Source: Molanna angustata (Eukaryota; Arthropoda; Insecta; Trichoptera; Molannidae). Taken from it: a stretch of 64,000 bases of DNA. Position 1 is the stretch's first letter. Each line of letters opens with the position of its first letter. Shown piece after piece: positions 11,173-22,755 of this stretch. The notes under the pieces were generated by a model, which was given only the letters and a program-made list of their open reading frames with translations, had not been told where the DNA came from and did no database searches. The stretch is taken from the NCBI GenBank assembly GCA_963576475.1, contig OY754969.1, forward strand, positions 26,798,958 to 26,862,957. Direction: 5' to 3'. A program made the translations under genes and the position numbers.

Positions 11173-11347
11173 TTTTTTTTTAAATGAATATGTCCTTGTT
11201 AAACAAGTACATATACATCTTCCTACGTTCCCTAAAATAAGCAAATAAATGCTTGTGCTATAGGTGAACGAAATCGGTCGAGGCAGGATTCGAACTCGCG
11301 ACCACTGGATTACCAGCCCAGCGCGCTAACCGCTCTGCCATCGACCC
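11173..11347 (-). mobile_element. tRNA-derived SINE, family A, full copy
   Basis: Same family as 2647-2832. The minus-strand tRNA-like head (about 11277-11347) has a nearly complete cloverleaf: acceptor GGGTCGA pairs with TCGACC, the anticodon stem CTGGG/TCCAG encloses a loop whose middle triplet reads GGT, and box B is GAGTTCGAATCC. The shared body and T-rich (plus-strand) tail show it is a SINE copy. Confidence 0.85.
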
Positions 11348-12115
11348 ATCTCATTTGTAAATATATTCTTAAATTTATATTAAGACTTAAAAATATTGAT
11401 TTAAACCCAATGTACCTATGCATATTTGTAAAAATACTCGTATTCGATTTAAAAATATTGATTAAAAACTAGTATTCCGTTTGAAAAATTAGGAATATTT
11501 TAAACGGAATTCTTCTTATAGGATCCAAACTATTTTTCTCAGTGTGATATTTTAAATTGACCACTGACTAATAAAACCTATTTTTTCAATCCATACAACC
11601 ACCGACGAGTATAGTTTCCGGGATATAACTTGAAAATTTTCATCGTCGTCGATTTGCACCAATCAAGCAAAAAAATCAAATTTACACTGTGCGCAGCCGA
11701 CGTGATTTCTATTTTATTTTGCCGATAACTGCACAGGGTGTAAATAACCCAAGAGTATTAAGGAGCAGATAAGCGAACCCATTTTTAACCCTTTCACGGG
11801 GAAATTTAGTGACCCTGACTATGTCTATCAAGGCGGTATAATACCAACCAACCGCTAACCATGTTTATTGGACTAGTCGTGAAAATGAATAATTAATAAA
11901 CCATTTGGTTTTATATTGTTCCCATTACAGCCATGCAATGACAAACATTAAGTAGGATGTAAAAGAACGTGAGTTTATCAAAATGCATTTAGTTTATAAT
12001 ATCACTAAACCATAAAATGATTTTATGAACACTTCATCTATATATTATGTTGCTATGTTTATAGATAATAAACGAAATTAACTCATCGGAAGTTAAAAGT
12101 GTAAGGAATATTTAT
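11348..12115. other. AT-rich intergenic DNA
   Basis: No gene-like feature. A short inverted match between GGAATATTTTAAACGGAATTC-like segments around 11470-11515 is too small to assign. Confidence 0.4.
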
Positions 12116-12760
12116 TTATTTATTTAATCATTTACGGCGGCATATATTGCCCTTTACAAACATACATAGGTACATAAAAATATCGAAAACAATATCACAG
12201 AAAATAATACAATAATAAAGTTACGCAAAAAAAGGGAAAAACTTATCAACATAATAAAACAAAAAAAAAATGTCAATAACATAATTGAATTTCAATCTTC
12301 TTTCATTTCCTTTAAATTGTATACATATAAATATGCAAACCAGAAAATTACACTTTATTGGAGGGTATGTTTTGGAAAATGTTTCAATAAAGTATCCTTA
12401 TAGTGCTTAATATAATGGAAGAATGCATCAGTCAGATAACCATAAACATTGCCCAACCGATGAATTATATTCATTGGTGAGTTACGCAAATAATTAGTGT
12501 TGGACATCTTACATAGGAATGTTATACTTTGGCGGATATTCCTGTTGGAATATGGTAATTTATGTATCTAACTAACGAGGTAAGAGGAGCTAAAATAGTT
12601 ATTGATAATCTAATAGAGGAGCATGAGATCAGATATAATCAGGGAATTTTCAATATTGTCGAATTGGCACATTTGAAGACTTCTATTATAACGTATCATC
12701 GTAGAAATGATTCTTAGGCTCTGTTTCTCGAAAAATATTAAAGTAAAAGTATAGTTAAAA
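12116..12760 (-). pseudogene. 3' end of a decayed LINE (non-LTR retrotransposon)
   Basis: Read on the minus strand, the part around 12720-12360 translates, with a stop, into a reverse-transcriptase C-terminal type sequence containing CQFDNIENSL, LPYSNRNIRQ, MSNTNYLRNSPMN and AFFHYIKHYKDTLLK. The plus-strand TTTATTTATTTATTTAA at 12116-12127 is the reversed simple-repeat tail. The copy is 5' truncated and broken by stops. The clade is uncertain; jockey/CR1-like is my best guess. Confidence 0.55.
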
Positions 12761-13186
12761 TACTTTGACTTCATTGTTCAATACTTTCGGTTATTTCGTT
12801 GGAATCAAATGCCGACAAACGACTCAATTTTGAACAATTTTATCAAATCAAAGTATTTAACTATATGATTAACGATAATTTTAATAGCCTTAGGAATCAA
12901 ACCCAGGACTTGTCATATGAACGTAGTAGGTACCTACCTGATATCGAATATAAAAGGCCGACAGTTTTCTTTATTCAAGCAAAATTTTGTCTATATACAT
13001 TACAAGCATTGTTATCAATCAATTATGCCTAGATAATTCCCAGAACAAATATCATAATATTTAAACCGGTAAAGTTTAATCAAAGTAACAATCTTCGAAA
13101 GAAACGTTGCGAAATCTACATACAGTATTTAGGTTCTAGATAATAGTACGAGAATATGTACGAGTCTAGAATACGAGTCTAGATAT

Positions 13187-13370
13187 TGGCCCTGAGTCAA
13201 ATTGAAAACGCTGTTCGTTATCGCCAAGCGCTATTTTTTTTTTGTATGTGATTTGACGTTTGTTGTAGAAATTTTTTCTACAATAACAAACAACAAACGT
13301 CAAATCCCATACAAAAAAAAATTAGCGCTTGGCGATAACGAACAGCGTTTTCAATTTGACTTGGGGGCAA
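13187..13370. mobile_element. Near-perfect palindromic fold-back MITE (family shared with 29585 and 23894)
   Basis: Left arm GAGTCAAATTGAAAACGCTG...GCCAAGCGCTA and the right arm are inverted copies over about 85 bases with only a few changes; the centre TTGTAGAAA/TTTCTACAA closes the hairpin. The ends (GGCCCTGAGTCAAATTG) recur at 29585-29663 in another hairpin. A structurally similar element lies at 23894-24055. It is non-coding. Confidence 0.8.
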
Positions 13371-14340
13371 TGTTTGTTTTCAATAAATATAAAAAAATAT
13401 ATAGGTACCGCTAGACGGCTAGAAGATCTGAGAAACCCGACACAGCTTAGTATGATATATTATGTGACTCAAAACAAAATAATCTGGTTTGGTGTACAGA
13501 GAGCTATCTAACTATAATTACGAACTTAAATTCTGGCTAGACACAAGTAATGAAGAATAAGTAATGAGATAATAATTATGTATGTGTAAAGAAATCGAAC
13601 ATCTCATGAAGTGTTGACAATCACTCACTCTCACTAAAACATATTTTTAGATATTCAATTTAAAGTTCTCTTCCATTTATCATACTTTCGAACGCCTTAT
13701 GGTTATTTAATTTTACAATATTTTTAATGCCTTGCGTTGTTTCAAAAATAGGACAGATAGACATTTAATTTGAAGAAAAAAAACGAATTACACGATAGCC
13801 GTATGTTTCAGAAAATTCGTTATATAATAAATCACTTTGGTGGCATGAACCACCTCATGGTCACGCCAAAATGATAAATCATTCACAATTCCATTTATCA
13901 TTTTATGTGGAGACAAATAACATCCATATAACGAACGGTCATGCTGGTCGTTCTATTAAGCGAATAAACCATAGGCCTCCATCGCATTGGGTAAATTTCA
14001 TTAACAGTTAGTTTTCACGAAAGGTTTCACCGTTAGTAAGACTCATGGGACGAAAAGGTTTAATTTGTGAAAGAGACATATCAAACAGTAGTCAAATAAA
14101 GCCAAGACATATAATGAACACAAAAATTAAAATCAATATAGTGAAAATACTAGTGAGGAGGTGACTGGAATTCAGAGTATTGACAATTGTGAAATCAAAC
14201 ATTGATTTAAAAAAAATATTCATATGATAAGAATAAATAAGATTACGTAAAGCCTGAGAGGATCCAACACCTTATTGTCTTAATTTGAGACAACAAAAGC
14301 ATTTCATTCGGAGCAAAAAAAAAATTACCATTTTTTTTTA
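13371..14340. other. AT-rich intergenic DNA
   Basis: Nothing recognisable. A locally GC-richer patch near 13840-14060 shows no open frame of note. Confidence 0.35.
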
Positions 14341-14352
14341 ATTTCACCGGAG

Positions 14353-14559
14353 ATGTGGGCATTGGTTTACGCATTGTTTCTAGAAATGGTTAGTGTTAGT
14401 GGTCACGCGAATGCTGTGTCAATTTTTAATCATAAAATAATAGTCGCACGCAATCCGGCGTCGCGGCGCACCCTGACTCCTCCTGACAGATTGAATAACA
14501 ACCGCATTAGGGGTTGGTTCCGGAAAATTAAAGGCAAAAAGAAAAGCGTCCCCAAATAG
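14353..14559 (+). CDS. Hypothetical small secreted basic peptide (unproven ORF)
   Basis: A 68-codon open frame begins MWALVYALFLEMVSVSGHAN, which reads like a signal peptide (hydrophobic core, small residues and a plausible cleavage near GHA-NA). The remainder is strongly basic and ends RIRGWFRKIKGKKKSVPK, including a Gly-Lys-Lys-Lys step that in precursors could mark amidation and dibasic processing. The local base composition is more GC- and CpG-rich than the flanks. A pyrimidine-rich run precedes the start. I recognise no family; it could equally be a chance frame within an unrecognised repeat. A second short frame follows at 14637-14867 without recognisable features. Confidence 0.25.
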   Translation: MWALVYALFLEMVSVSGHANAVSIFNHKIIVARNPASRRTLTPPDRLNNNRIRGWFRKIKGKKKSVPK

Positions 14560-14867
14560 AACTGATAGCGCTGTCAATCAAAAGGGAGTGGCAAATAGGA
14601 GACTACATAGACCCAACGTCCATACAACAGAAGACGATGGAACATAATCGTTTCTCGGTTCAATTCGTTGCGTCGTTTATTCTCGATAAAGTGGGATATT
14701 TGATTTCAATGGACGACTCAGTGAACCTTCTTACCTTATCTTATTTTCTTAACAGGAAGATATTTTATCAAAATAACAAGAACGTAGAGTGCCACGCATT
14801 TTACACGAAGTCACAAAAAGCAGTATATGCCGTAGACTTTTACCACCATTGTTGTCCTTCAACCTAG

Positions 14868-15667
14868 TTTTCAAGAGAATACGGGTAGGTACCTACTATA
14901 TATTTCAAGCAATCAAAGATATTGGAATGAAAAAATAATATTACATTTTAATACATCTCTTTATGGAAAAATAACTTAATTTTAATAGCGACAACAATTA
15001 AATTTTAGAGACAACTATTGAACAATTCAGCTGCCCTTGGAATAATTCAGTCAAACGAAATTATTTTCACTGTATAATTAACCTTTTATATTCTCCTTAA
15101 AGATTTCTCGACTAATCTAGGATATACAATTTCAAGATTCCCGCTTCAAAATATCGCCACCAACGTTCTGCAGCGCTACTCATGAAGTTGATCAACATAA
15201 GTTTATGATCAGTTTCAAACTTTAAATTAATTCATTAGTTATATAAATTTATATAAAAAATTTCATATTAAACGTTGATATTAACATTTTTTTTATGATC
15301 AAATGTAGAGAAAGATTAATATTAAATTATCATCGAGTACTGATTTATACATTTTTAAGATTAAGGCAAGATAAGCACGTATTAAGAATGTGTCATGAGT
15401 AGCCCCCAAGGTCTCATAAATTAAACACTACTGAATTTTTCAAATAATATAATTATTGCCTACTTAATTAGTGATGGTCGCCAACCTTCGTTAGGAGCTG
15501 CACAAGAAAAAGGACTTGCTTCAAGTACTAGTTAATTTATTTGAATATTCTTTTGTGAAATTGAATTTGTTAATTAATCTTCACTGTCATCTTTGTTAAT
15601 TTATTCTTTACTTTCTCACTTCACCATACTCTTTCACTCTATATTTTCTTATTTCTCGTTCAATACC
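14868..15667. other. AT-rich intergenic DNA
   Basis: No recognised feature other than simple AT-rich sequence. Confidence 0.4.
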
Positions 15668-16050
15668 CCCTATTCAGTAACTATTGTAACTAAAATAAGA
15701 ACGTACTAAAATTGTAGATTTTAGATTTACGGTCATATTTCAGCGTTATAAAATATCAACTTGGACTAAATGGAATAGGAACGTACCTATATTAGCCGGA
15801 ACCTTCCTAAAAAATTCTGAATTAGACGTATTTTGAATAATTATGAAAATGATGAAAATTTCATAATTTTCATAATTGTTCATAATACTTCTGATTCATT
15901 GACTTTTTAAGAACGTTCCTGCCAAAATAAGTACGTTCCTATTCCATTTAGTCCAAATTGATATTTTATAACGCTGAAATAAGACCGTAAATCTTAAAAC
16001 TACAATTTTAGTACGTTCCTATTTTAGTTACAATAGTTACTGAATTGTGG
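15668..16050. mobile_element. Long-armed fold-back element, about 380 bp
   Basis: The left part from TTCAGTAACTATTGTAAC (15673) through AACTTGGACTAAATGGAATA to about 15835 is mirrored in the right part ending GTTACAATAGTTACTGAA (16045). Arms of roughly 170 bases surround an AT-rich centre with GAAAATTTCATAATTTTC. The internal block AACTTGGACTAAATGGAATAGGAACG recurs at 48485, so this is a dispersed family. There is no coding capacity. Confidence 0.75.
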
Positions 16051-16534
16051 GTAATATATTCGTTCTTCTCCACTCTTAATTATTAAGCAAAAAAATAAAT
16101 TAAGTGCGTCATTGGAATAAACCTAAATATTATGAGTTTATTATTTCATTTCTCATTGTGTGCTTAAAAATTCGCTAGTTATATGTAATATTCACAAAAT
16201 GTGCATTAATACATTCAAAAGTAAAAAATGTAATCGTTTATTTTTTCGGGGTGATTTTGTCAAATTATAGAATTAAACAATTTAAGAACTTTGCAAAGAA
16301 CGGGAATAAAATTAAATAATAATCAGTATTTGGTAATTTTGACGCAATGTTTAATATATATTCGTCACGCGACCCTTGGCCGAATTTGGGAAACAATGCG
16401 TTCAAGGGCGCCACAATTGGCCATTGCTGTTTTCATATACCAACAATGGAAATTATTTATTCAAAATCAATACACACATTTGCCCTACATCATCAAATTT
16501 TATAAAAATTGTGCATATAATATCACGATATTCA

Positions 16535-17131
16535 AACTGTCAATTTGATCAAGAGAATTTATGTCTCTTAACATATTGACAAAGTTTCAAGCAACGATGA
16601 GCGAGATTTTGTATGGCCAGGTCTACATTTTTCGACTTTGAAGTCAAAAAACACCAACTTAGAAGCTTCGCAGCATATATGTTATACATATGGATGAACT
16701 CAGAATTCGGAGTAGAACATTAAGTCTGTGTGTGTGTGTCCTCCTTATGAGTCCGTCTTTATAAATTAAAATATAAAAAGTTATAAAGCTTACAGACTTT
16801 GATACTCAGAATTTTGAATAAAAAATATCGATAACGCCGAATCACCCCAACTAGATAATTACAGTAGTAACTTTTTTATAACAATTTTTGTAAAAATTTG
16901 ATTTAGTGCCTACATTGTTTCATACAATTTGTATGACAGTATGCACTACACAATATCTACGGGTACTCTCAATAGTTTGATATCTACTTAATCTCCAAAC
17001 ATACATACATAAATACCATCAAACTATTAACATATTCGGGGTAGAAAAAAAGGACTGACCTCCACACTATCCTAACTTGACATACATTTTTTTGTATAGA
17101 AAACAAAATATCTTGAAATATCCAATAATTT
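16535..17131 (-). repeat. Dispersed ~1 kb repeat, copy 1, distal part
   Basis: On the minus strand this matches copies at 38291-39268 and 51632-52759. Shared landmarks include GTCAAG(T/A)TAGGA(T/A)AGTGTGGAGGTCAG, the phrase CATACAAATTGTATGA, and CTCCGAATTCTGAGTTCAT followed by GCTGCGAAGC. The copy continues at 18043-18139 after an intervening LINE insertion. It has no coding potential and I cannot assign a class. Confidence 0.7.
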
Positions 17132-18043
17132 ACACATACCTACACATCCACACACTCACACTCTTTCTAGATATCTCTTTCACACACATATACATATTGT
17201 TACTCTTCTCTCATGCGCGCACCCATACTAATTCACACTTTTTTATTGTCTTACTTTGATATTATTGTCTTACTTCCCCTAATAAACTTTCTAAACCATC
17301 TTGAACTAGTACATGACTTCACATTTCTGGGTTCCAACATACGAGTATGTGACACCGGTGGTTGTGAAGCGGAAGTGAAAAAACGCATCGCCATGGCAAA
17401 GGGAGCACTGGGAAAGCTCACAAGAGTGTGAAGGACAGGACCATCACGAAAAACACGAAGGTTAGACTCATGAGGGCTCTGATATTCTCGATGTTCCTGT
17501 ATAGTGTGGAAACATGGACAATTCTTAGGGAGTCAGAGCGAAAGAGGATTGATGCTTTCGAAATGTGGTGCTGGAGGCGTATGTTGCGCATCCCATGGAC
17601 AGCCAGAAGAACGAATGTGTCATTTCTAGACGAGCTGAAGATCGAGGATCGTCTATCGACGATATGTTACAGACGTATCCTTCAATTCTTTGGACACATT
17701 GCCAGAAGGGAACCAGACTGCTTCGAGAAGCTTGTTGTGATGGGCAGCGTGGAAGGACGGAGATCTCGTGGTCGCTCACCGACTAGATGGAGCGATTTGG
17801 TTAAGTCCACAATGGGGTCTTCGGTGACTGGTGCTCTGCGTTCAGCCCAAAACAGATTGGCATGGAGGCAGTCCATACGTGTGGCGACGGACTACAGCCG
17901 CTATCCTCAGTCATGAGGAAAAGGACGAATATTATAGTAAGAGGTACATGTTATATTTGTATTTTTATTTATTTATTTTTAATAATTGTATACATGTACT
18001 GTGTGCTGTCCTTTGTAAAATAAAACAAAAATAATACAATAAA
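17132..18043 (+). mobile_element. 5'-truncated LINE (RTE-like endonuclease/reverse transcriptase 3' part)
   Basis: Plus-strand frames give the reverse-transcriptase C-terminal region: DFTFLGSNIRV and EVKKRIAMAKGALGKL (17300-17430), then after a one-base or larger disruption MRALIFSMFLYSVETWTI, MWCWRRMLRIPWTARRTNVS, RRILQFFGHIARREPDC and GRRSRGRSPTRWSDLVKSTM (17460-17900). The order and motifs are those of RTE-type LINEs common in moths. An A-rich tail AATAAAACAAAAATAATAC precedes the right border. The element splits a dispersed repeat, with a short AATTT repeated at both borders. Confidence 0.85.
17428..17916 (+). pseudogene. Reverse-transcriptase C-terminal fragment (LINE)
   Basis: A 162-codon open remnant of the LINE ORF described above, covering the thumb and C-terminal connector. 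The catalytic palm with its YADD box is missing, so the fragment cannot encode an active enzyme. The preceding frame (17213-17431) overlaps it and carries the upstream FLGS motif, showing a frameshift or stop near 17430. Confidence 0.85.
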
Positions 18044-18139
18044 ATTTGATTTTAAGATTTTATAGTCAGGTACATATTATTCAACTTTACATAGTATCGC
18101 TATCGACAGGTAAATCTCATGTGTTACATGCAACTAGTA
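18043..18139 (-). repeat. Dispersed ~1 kb repeat, copy 1, proximal part
   Basis: Minus-strand ACTAGTTGCATGTAACACATGAGAT followed by (C/A)TGTCGATAGC matches the start of copies 2 and 3. It is separated from the rest of copy 1 only by the LINE at 17132-18043. Confidence 0.65.
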
Positions 18140-18524
18140 ATAATTATTTCTTAAATAAGCAACATACATAGCAAGTCTCAGTCAAAGAGGTAAGACGCCG
18201 AACCTTTTTTTTAATTTTATTTTCTTTATTCTTGTCTTAACATTTTCCCATGGTTTTCAAAGTTCATTGAAAAATTTTTCTCCCAAAAACGAATAACAAT
18301 GGTATGCAAATGTCGAATATCGTCTGTCTATTAAGTAAACAAATTTATGTCTCGTCTCTTGTCCTATTTTCTACTACAAAGTTATGATATTCATGTTCTC
18401 TTTGTATTTGCAGTGTGGCATATTTCTTAAATAAGTCTGAAAATCTAGGTACTTTAAATGACTTGAAAATCTGGTCTGAGAGGAAGTCTCGTGTTTTTTT
18501 TTAAATTATCTTTATGATTAGTTT

Positions 18525-18737
18525 CTACGCAATATCTACACATTTAAGGCTGCTATCAAAAGCCGCTCCCCAACTGGTAACTGAGTACTGTAGTAACGAT
18601 TGCACTAGTCCATAGTATACCGAGTACAGTTGTTTAATAAGAGTCATATAGTTTCTTATTTCTAGGAAAATATATACAAGTTTTCTAATTAACCTTACCA
18701 CCGATTCAATCTGATTTTTCTTGATACTATGGATCAT
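18525..18737 (-). pseudogene. LINE reverse-transcriptase fragment
   Basis: The minus-strand 70-codon frame contains LIRKLVYIFLEIRNYMTLIK and QLYSVYYGLVQSLLQYSVTS followed by WG, which is the typical post-palm region of LINE reverse transcriptases (YxxLVxSxLxYxxxxWG). It is truncated on both sides and there is no catalytic core. Confidence 0.6.
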
Positions 18738-18834
18738 GTGGCTTATAAAATCAATGATTTATTATGAAAAGTAATTAATGTTGTAGCAAATAAAATATGG
18801 CAAATGTTCGTCGTAGACCTACAAGATAAATAAA

Positions 18835-19110
18835 GAATTAAAGATGTTTGACGCCGGTTAAATGTTGATAATATTGCAGATCTTGTGGCTAAATTAAATT
18901 GGCAATAGGCTGGACATAACGCCAGAAATGGTTATGCCAGATTGGCACCGATAATCCTCCAATGGAAGTCATAGATAGACAAGAGGTGTGGTATGACGAT
19001 ATTGTCTAAAAAGTGGCCTGAAAACATTGTCCAGTTGGCTGGAAGCACCAGGATGCGGAGGAGACATCATTAAAGCGAGTGAAAATAGATGTTAAAGAAG
19101 AAAAAAAAAT
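18835..19110 (+). pseudogene. Degenerate RTE-type LINE C-terminal fragment
   Basis: The plus-strand translation, interrupted by stops and shifts, reads NIADLVAKLNWQ-AGHNARN, then LAPIILQWKS, then KWPENIVQLAGSTRMRR. This follows the order of the RTE C-terminal motifs (KLKWxWAGHxAR, VLEWRP, W.DDIxxxAG..W). It is an old, non-functional fragment. Confidence 0.6.
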
Positions 19111-20130
19111 ACTTATTGTTAAATATCAAAGGTTACGTAATCTTCCAGCCAACTGGAAGATGTCGTCATGAGTCTTCCATCATATAAAATAGCACAAAAT
19201 TTCAAAATAACTCATTAGCTTATAAAGGTGAATGTTTTGGATATTATGGTATTGATTGTAAATCGGATACGCTGAATGTTTGGTTTAAATTAAATGTTCC
19301 TATGTCATTGTTGAGGGCACAAGGTCTTTCCTCTATCCAAGCTCGTGTTAGGGTCATGGCTTTTATTGATTTGATTTCTTGTTTATTTTGTAGTGTGGTT
19401 TATTTGACTATAATGGTATACATCTTCGACAATTATTCCGTCTATTGTATAATTCAAGTATACAATCTCTCCGATATTATTATGAATCTAAGTTCCATGT
19501 TCGTAAATATGTCGTATCCACCGGACATCGCTCACGTGAAGAAATCTTATTGGAAGTAACAGACAACCTGATGTTTATTATACAAAACTACAAAAATACG
19601 TGACAATAAATTTTTCGTTCCCCGTTTCACTAGGAAAACTTGTTCTGAGACGAGTCACTTATAATATTCCTGTTTATATATTTTCCAGTGCTATAATATA
19701 TATTTTCCAGTGCTAGCCAAGATAATTCTGGTCTTGAAAATTATTTAATAAAAAATACACAACAAATAACAAGAAAAAAATATATACAAAACAAAGTTCA
19801 TAAAAATAAACAAAATATTATGTAAAAATATGTTTATTTGGTAGCTGAGTAAGATTTCAATGTATTTATTAGCGTTAGGAAAACCCAATATTATGTATGT
19901 TGAATAAAAGTTTCGCTCCAATTTCCTGTAACCTTTTCCTTATCCGGTCGGCTACCTCTGGTATTATATTACTATTTTGATATTACGAGTAGGTTTATGC
20001 ATATAATATACTTAATTGGCTATGTAAAATTTTACATAACGCAAGGTTTGTATCATATCACTATCTAACGAAAATTTAGATCGATTTACTTGTGATTATT
20101 TCGTAAGAACCTAATGCGACAGTCCTTTAT
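19111..20130. other. AT-rich intergenic DNA
   Basis: An 85-codon plus-strand frame at 19302-19559 is hydrophobic but has no recognised domain or splice context. I see no other feature. Confidence 0.35.
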
Positions 20131-20400
20131 AATAAGTATTTATTTATCTTTCTGTACATAATATAAACAAGTATATTGCACACTGGTGGGCTTATTGCCA
20201 TTAGGCAATTTCTTCCAACCAACCAGATTACAAAGTATGACTGAAAATTGTGTATGTACAGCAAAATAATAAAGGTAAAAACTAAGAAAAAATATAATAA
20301 AGCACTAAGATACAATTTAAAACAATAAATGCAAAGTGAGAAAAAAAAGAAAAGAGAGAAAAGTACAATAATAATAAGAACACCAAATATAGCAATGAGG
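20131..20400 (-). repeat. Probable LINE 3' end/tail
   Basis: The plus-strand run TATTTATTTATC followed by CACACTGGTGGGCTTATTGCC is the reversed form of a common insect LINE 3' untranslated end (GGCxxxAGCCC hairpin followed by a simple-repeat tail). A comparable end in the other orientation is at 22160-22270. No ORF remains. Confidence 0.4.
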
Positions 20401-21010
20401 AAAAGAAGTAGAGTACGGAAGGATATAGAAGGAATATTCTGGAACTATTTGACAGATATTGTTTTTTTAGTTAACCTTTAAATATTTGTATGGATTGAGA
20501 TTACGTAACTTCTAGCTGATTGTACTTGAAAAGAAAAGCTGAAAACTTCTGTACTGTGAATGGAGAGAGCTAGTGTGTACGTACAGCAGATCGAAGGGGT
20601 GCGCCGTGATTTGACAAGAAAAGGACGTTTTTTTTAATATTGTGGTGAATATGAGTTATAAATAATCTTATAAAATAATGACAGTATGTGAATAAACACA
20701 AATCTATTGTCAAAAATTCAGTATTGATTTTTGTTATGGTTCAAAATTCTGGTTTTTAAAAATGAGTTTTTTTTATTCTTCCCTCAGTGTACTTTTTTAT
20801 TAACCAACCCTAATAGTGGGTTCAGACAGATGGACTTAGCTTGATCAAGTTAACTTGAAAGTATAACCGAAAATGTAAGTAAAAGTATATGAAGGACTAG
20901 AATAGGATTTCCTAGATGGGCAGCAGTAATCTACTTATTGTTATCATTATAAATATGGTGTGATAAAAGGTAAGATAAAAATAAATAAATAGACCTTATG
21001 TTAGGTTAGA

Positions 21011-21080
21011 TCAGCCCTGGGCCAACTACGGGCCCAATGCGCCTTGCCACGTCTTTCAGTGCGGCCCGCGAGCAATTTGA
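21011..21080 (+). mobile_element. hAT-like terminal sequence (solo end)
   Basis: CAGCCCTGGGCCAACTACGG followed by GCCC and a downstream GCGGCCCGCGAGC matches the style of hAT transposon ends that begin CAG(G/T)xxTGGxCAAACTACGGCCCG. I could not find the opposite end with an 8-bp duplication, so only one terminus is called. Confidence 0.4.
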
Positions 21081-21529
21081 AAAAAAAACTGGATATTTCA
21101 AATCGCACGCATTGAAATCGGAAAAAAAGAAAAAAGATTGAAATTTTCTCACTGTGCGAAATTTCTTAATTTTAATTTATCGAAATAATAAAAAAAATTA
21201 AAAAATTTCAAGCAGTGTTTTTTTTAATTACATTAATAAATAAAGGAAATCTGAAATTTTCCCGCTGCGCGATTTTTTTATTTTGAATTATCTAATTAAT
21301 AAAAAGAAAAGTATTCTCGTTGTACGGAATTTTTTTATTGAATATTTTTTATTTCCTGCGAATCTTTTTTGTTTTTTAAATTCGAAATAAGTAGACAAAT
21401 TTTACATTAAATAATAAAACTATATTTATTTCTGCATATTTGTAAAGTTTTATAATTAAAAATTTTATGAGAGAAAGCTAGTATTTTACTTCTGCGAGTC
21501 CCCGCGCCGCCGCGCCTTTCACATTGAAT

Positions 21530-21740
21530 TTTTGAATCTGGCCCTTCGTCTCAAAAGCATGGATGTATATAAGGTAATGGATGGAAGCATATATATAATT
21601 GTTGTAACCGCGGGGGGGGGGGTCGCCGCCATCTTGCTCGAACCAAGTTTCATAGTGACCACGGATGTAACTAAAGTAATGGATGGATGCATTGATCAAA
21701 TTTTTGAAGCTGCAGGGCGATTTCAAGGAAGTGCTGATTA
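21530..21740 (+). repeat. Repeat related to 22545-22755 (inverted pair), arm 1
   Basis: Landmarks in order are CTCAAAAGCATGGATG, a G-rich run, CGCCGCCATCTTGCTCG(A)ACC, GGATGTAA and TTTTTGAAGC. The same landmarks in the same order are found on the minus strand at 22545-22755. The arms are about 800 bases apart. No coding function is seen. Confidence 0.6.
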
Positions 21741-22159
21741 TCTTCATATATATAATTTATTTTAGTAAATGAAGCACAAGATTGGTGAAAACTGGAGTAA
21801 ATAAAACCATTATTTCACTATAGAAAACAAATATATTATATGTATATAGAAAACTGCATATTTTCAAGACTTAACTGTACCTACATACTCAAAGCAAAGG
21901 AATATGAAAAAAATTATAAAATTTATACAATGTATACAATGTATGACAACAATAAAATTATAAAATGTATAATTTATAAAATGTAAGTAAAGCAAAGCAA
22001 TAAAAAATTTTATGTACTTTTAGAAATTATCCGATTAAGTACAATATATTTACAATATTATATAATGCTGAATGTATGACTGAATGTTATGTACGTGCGT
22101 TCATGTGTGGGGTATGGATGATAATTCAATCGTCCAATTATTCCATACATTATATATAT

Positions 22160-22271
22160 GTTCATAAATGCATGAAACCAGTGGGCTTTTAGCCTGTTTT
22201 TCATGCTTATATAAATAAATATATAAATAAATTAATGAATGAATGAATGAATGAATAAATAAATAAATAAT
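22160..22271 (+). repeat. LINE-type 3' end with (ATGA/AATA)n tail
   Basis: CATGAAACCAGTGGGCTTTT-AGCC-TGTTTTTCATG forms a hairpin and is followed by ATAAATAAATATATAAATAA and a (TGAA)n/(TAAA)n run to 22271. This resembles insect LINE 3' termini that end in simple repeats. No reverse-transcriptase sequence is attached. Confidence 0.45.
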
Positions 22272-22544
22272 GGCCAAATTGTATTAAAAATAAAAACTGG
22301 TGAAAATAGATTATTTTCTTGATTTTTTAATGGAGTTCAACATGTTAACGCCGTCAGCGATAAAAATGCGGTACCAACAATTTATTATTATAATATAACA
22401 ATATATTACCAACAATTTTCAAATGAGATTAGATTAAAAAATAATACACTGTTTCAACACATAAAATGATTTTAAAAATAATAAATTAGGTATGCAAAGG
22501 ACACCCTGACAGCTAGACGCCAAACGACAGACTGGTTGGAATAA

Positions 22545-22755
22545 CGCGCGGCTTCAAAAATATTACGAATGCCTCTATCTATCATGTTTACATCCTTGTG
22601 CTACCAGTGCTACATTTGGGTCGAGCAAGATGGCCGCCAGGGGGTTTCTCCACACCCCCTATTGGACTCAAATGTCTTAATACATATTGGTTCGAAAGTT
22701 CCATCCATTGCATCCATGCTCAAAAGTTGGCCCATAGATAATTCTATATTACAAC
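22545..22755 (-). repeat. Repeat related to 21530-21740 (inverted pair), arm 2
   Basis: This is the inverted counterpart of arm 1 with GGTCGAGCAAGATGGCCGCC at its centre on the plus strand. The pair could be one fold-back transposon with long arms or two independent copies. Confidence 0.55.

Noticed and set aside
19302..19559. 85-codon plus-strand frame
   Set aside because: Hydrophobic composition typical of AT-rich chance frames and no splice or family evidence.
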